Source: Smittium culicis (Eukaryota; Kickxellomycota; Harpellomycetes; Harpellales; Legeriomycetaceae). From it: 20,952 bases of DNA. Both the position numbers and the translations under genes were made by a program. Positions 20,201 to 20,952 of the stretch are shown in pieces. The DNA lies in contig LSSN01005653.1 in NCBI GenBank assembly GCA_001970855.1, positions 1 through 20,952 on the forward strand. Direction: 5' to 3'. Position 1 is the stretch's first letter. Each line of letters begins with the position of its first letter. Below the pieces are notes generated by a model that saw only the letters and a program-made list of their open reading frames with translations, ran no database searches and was not told where the DNA came from.

Positions 20201-20412
20201 TCGAATAGAGCATAAAGTAAATAGGCAAATTCTACATTATAGTCGATATAATCTAATTATCAGTATCATGCTACAGTTTTATGTCATTAATGCAAATATT
20301 TTTTATGATGTTACTGTTTAATCTATTTTAAAGCTCCAATTTAAAAAAATGTATAAATACTTGAAATATCTCAGCTTAAAAATACAATATCAACAGAGTA
20401 ATCAATAACACT
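17211..20412. other. Long gene-free AT-rich stretch
   Basis: No gene, MITE copy or RNA gene could be supported. The one longish open frame (18854-19054) encodes a low-complexity Ile/Leu/Phe/Tyr-rich string typical of AT-rich noise. The 3' end of the possible small gene and the upstream region of the secreted-protein gene lie at its borders. Confidence 0.5.
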
Positions 20413-20420
20413 TATAAATA
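20413..20420 (+). promoter_or_regulatory. TATA-box candidate
   Basis: TATAAATA, followed by TATATCC, lies about 46 bp upstream of the ATG at 20466. This fits a short 5' leader. The sequence is AT-rich, so a chance match is possible. Confidence 0.35.
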
Positions 20421-20465
20421 TATATCCTAAGTAAAAAGTATTATCTAGAAAAAAATTAATACAAA

Positions 20466-20952
20466 ATGAAATTTGTTTTATCTGTATCCACTTTATCTGC
20501 TTTCGCCTGTGTTGCTTTTGCCGGATATATGTGCCAAGATGAATGCATGAACGCTTCTAATGACATGAACTATGATTATCAACCAATGCAAGAGGCAGAA
20601 GCCGCTCCTGTGAAACCTGTATCAAGAAGAAGACGCCGCCTCAGTAAAAAGTTCAAAGCTTATTGTTCAGTTATCGAAGAGTGCAAAACCGGATGCTTGG
20701 AGCAAAAAGATAAAACTATCTGTAAAACATATAGAAGAAAAATGAGAGCTGAAAGAAGAAAAAGCCGCACGCCTGAACAAAAGGCTGCCTCTAAAGCCAG
20801 ATTCAATGCGTACTGTGCAGCCATTGACGAGTGCAAGTCTGGATGCTTGGATAACGGCGACAAGACTGTTTGCAGAACTTACAGAAAATCGTTCAGAAAG
20901 CAAAACAGAAAAGCTAGAAGAGCCGCCTTCAAGGCAAAATTCAGTGCCTTCT
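20466..20952 (+). CDS. Secreted basic cysteine-repeat protein, 3' end cut by window edge
   Basis: The frame is open from the ATG to the edge: 162 residues, no intron seen. Residues 1-19 form a signal peptide (MKFVLSVSTL..., likely cut after VAFA). Then comes an acidic segment with two Cys (C23, C27) and a basic RRRRR (54-58) that resembles a Kex2-type processing site. Two repeats follow with a 50-residue period. The first has Cys at 67, 73, 77 and 86, the second at 117, 123, 127 and 136: the same C-x5-C-x3-C-x8-C spacing and the core AYCxxIxECKxGCL then DKTxCxTYR. Each is followed by a strongly basic Arg/Lys linker. A third repeat begins at KFSAF where the window ends. Four Cys per module suggest two disulfides each. 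Secreted protein is a firm inference; an effector, adhesin or wall-associated role is speculation. No family recognised. Confidence 0.8.
   Translation, partial: MKFVLSVSTLSAFACVAFAGYMCQDECMNASNDMNYDYQPMQEAEAAPVKPVSRRRRRLSKKFKAYCSVIEECKTGCLEQKDKTICKTYRRKMRAERRKSRTPEQKAASKARFNAYCAAIDECKSGCLDNGDKTVCRTYRKSFRKQNRKARRAAFKAKFSAF

Noticed and set aside
20660..20903. Two minus-strand ORFs
   Set aside because: Antisense shadows of the cysteine-repeat gene; their resemblance to each other mirrors the repeat on the other strand.

Overview
The window looks like nuclear DNA of an AT-rich fungus. The evidence is spliced coding sequence with GT-AG introns, a peroxisomal ABCD-type fatty-acid transporter, non-coding DNA of about 20% GC by hand count, many transposon remnants and no bacterial signatures. 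The gag-like ORF at the left edge reminds me of retroelement ORFs from Harpellales insect-gut fungi (Smittium, Zancudomyces). That is recollection, not a search, so the lineage is tentative.

Layout. (1) 1-782, minus: the 5' part of a retrotransposon gag-like ORF running off the left edge, with a structured leader to its right. (2) About 1.05-6.86 kb: mostly gene-free AT-rich DNA with two patches of raised GC that look like broken or unrecognised coding sequence (3.65-4.5 kb, and 5.29-5.54 kb on the minus strand). (3) 6.86-11.08 kb: a dense cluster of short elements with TTAA-flanked CCCTTTCC-type ends, best read as non-autonomous piggyBac-type MITEs. One copy is split by a 133-bp A-tailed retroposon with a 16-bp target-site duplication. 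A 50-57% GC island with hairpins and a two-unit tandem repeat also lie here. (4) 11761-13550, plus: a five-exon gene of unknown function, all four introns in phase 1, 363 residues. (5) 14025-16730, minus and convergent with it: an intronless 901-residue ABCD half transporter. (6) 16731-16966: a candidate promoter region, possibly shared with a weakly supported small membrane-protein gene at 16967-17210. (7) 17.2-20.4 kb: AT-rich DNA in which I see no gene. (8) 20466 to the right edge, plus: a secreted, very basic protein with a repeated four-cysteine module.

The host genes show no operon-like or pathway link. The transporter would import activated fatty acids into peroxisomes. The cysteine-repeat protein should enter the secretory pathway and is the best candidate here for undescribed biology. 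Most of the remaining sequence is explained by decayed transposable elements.
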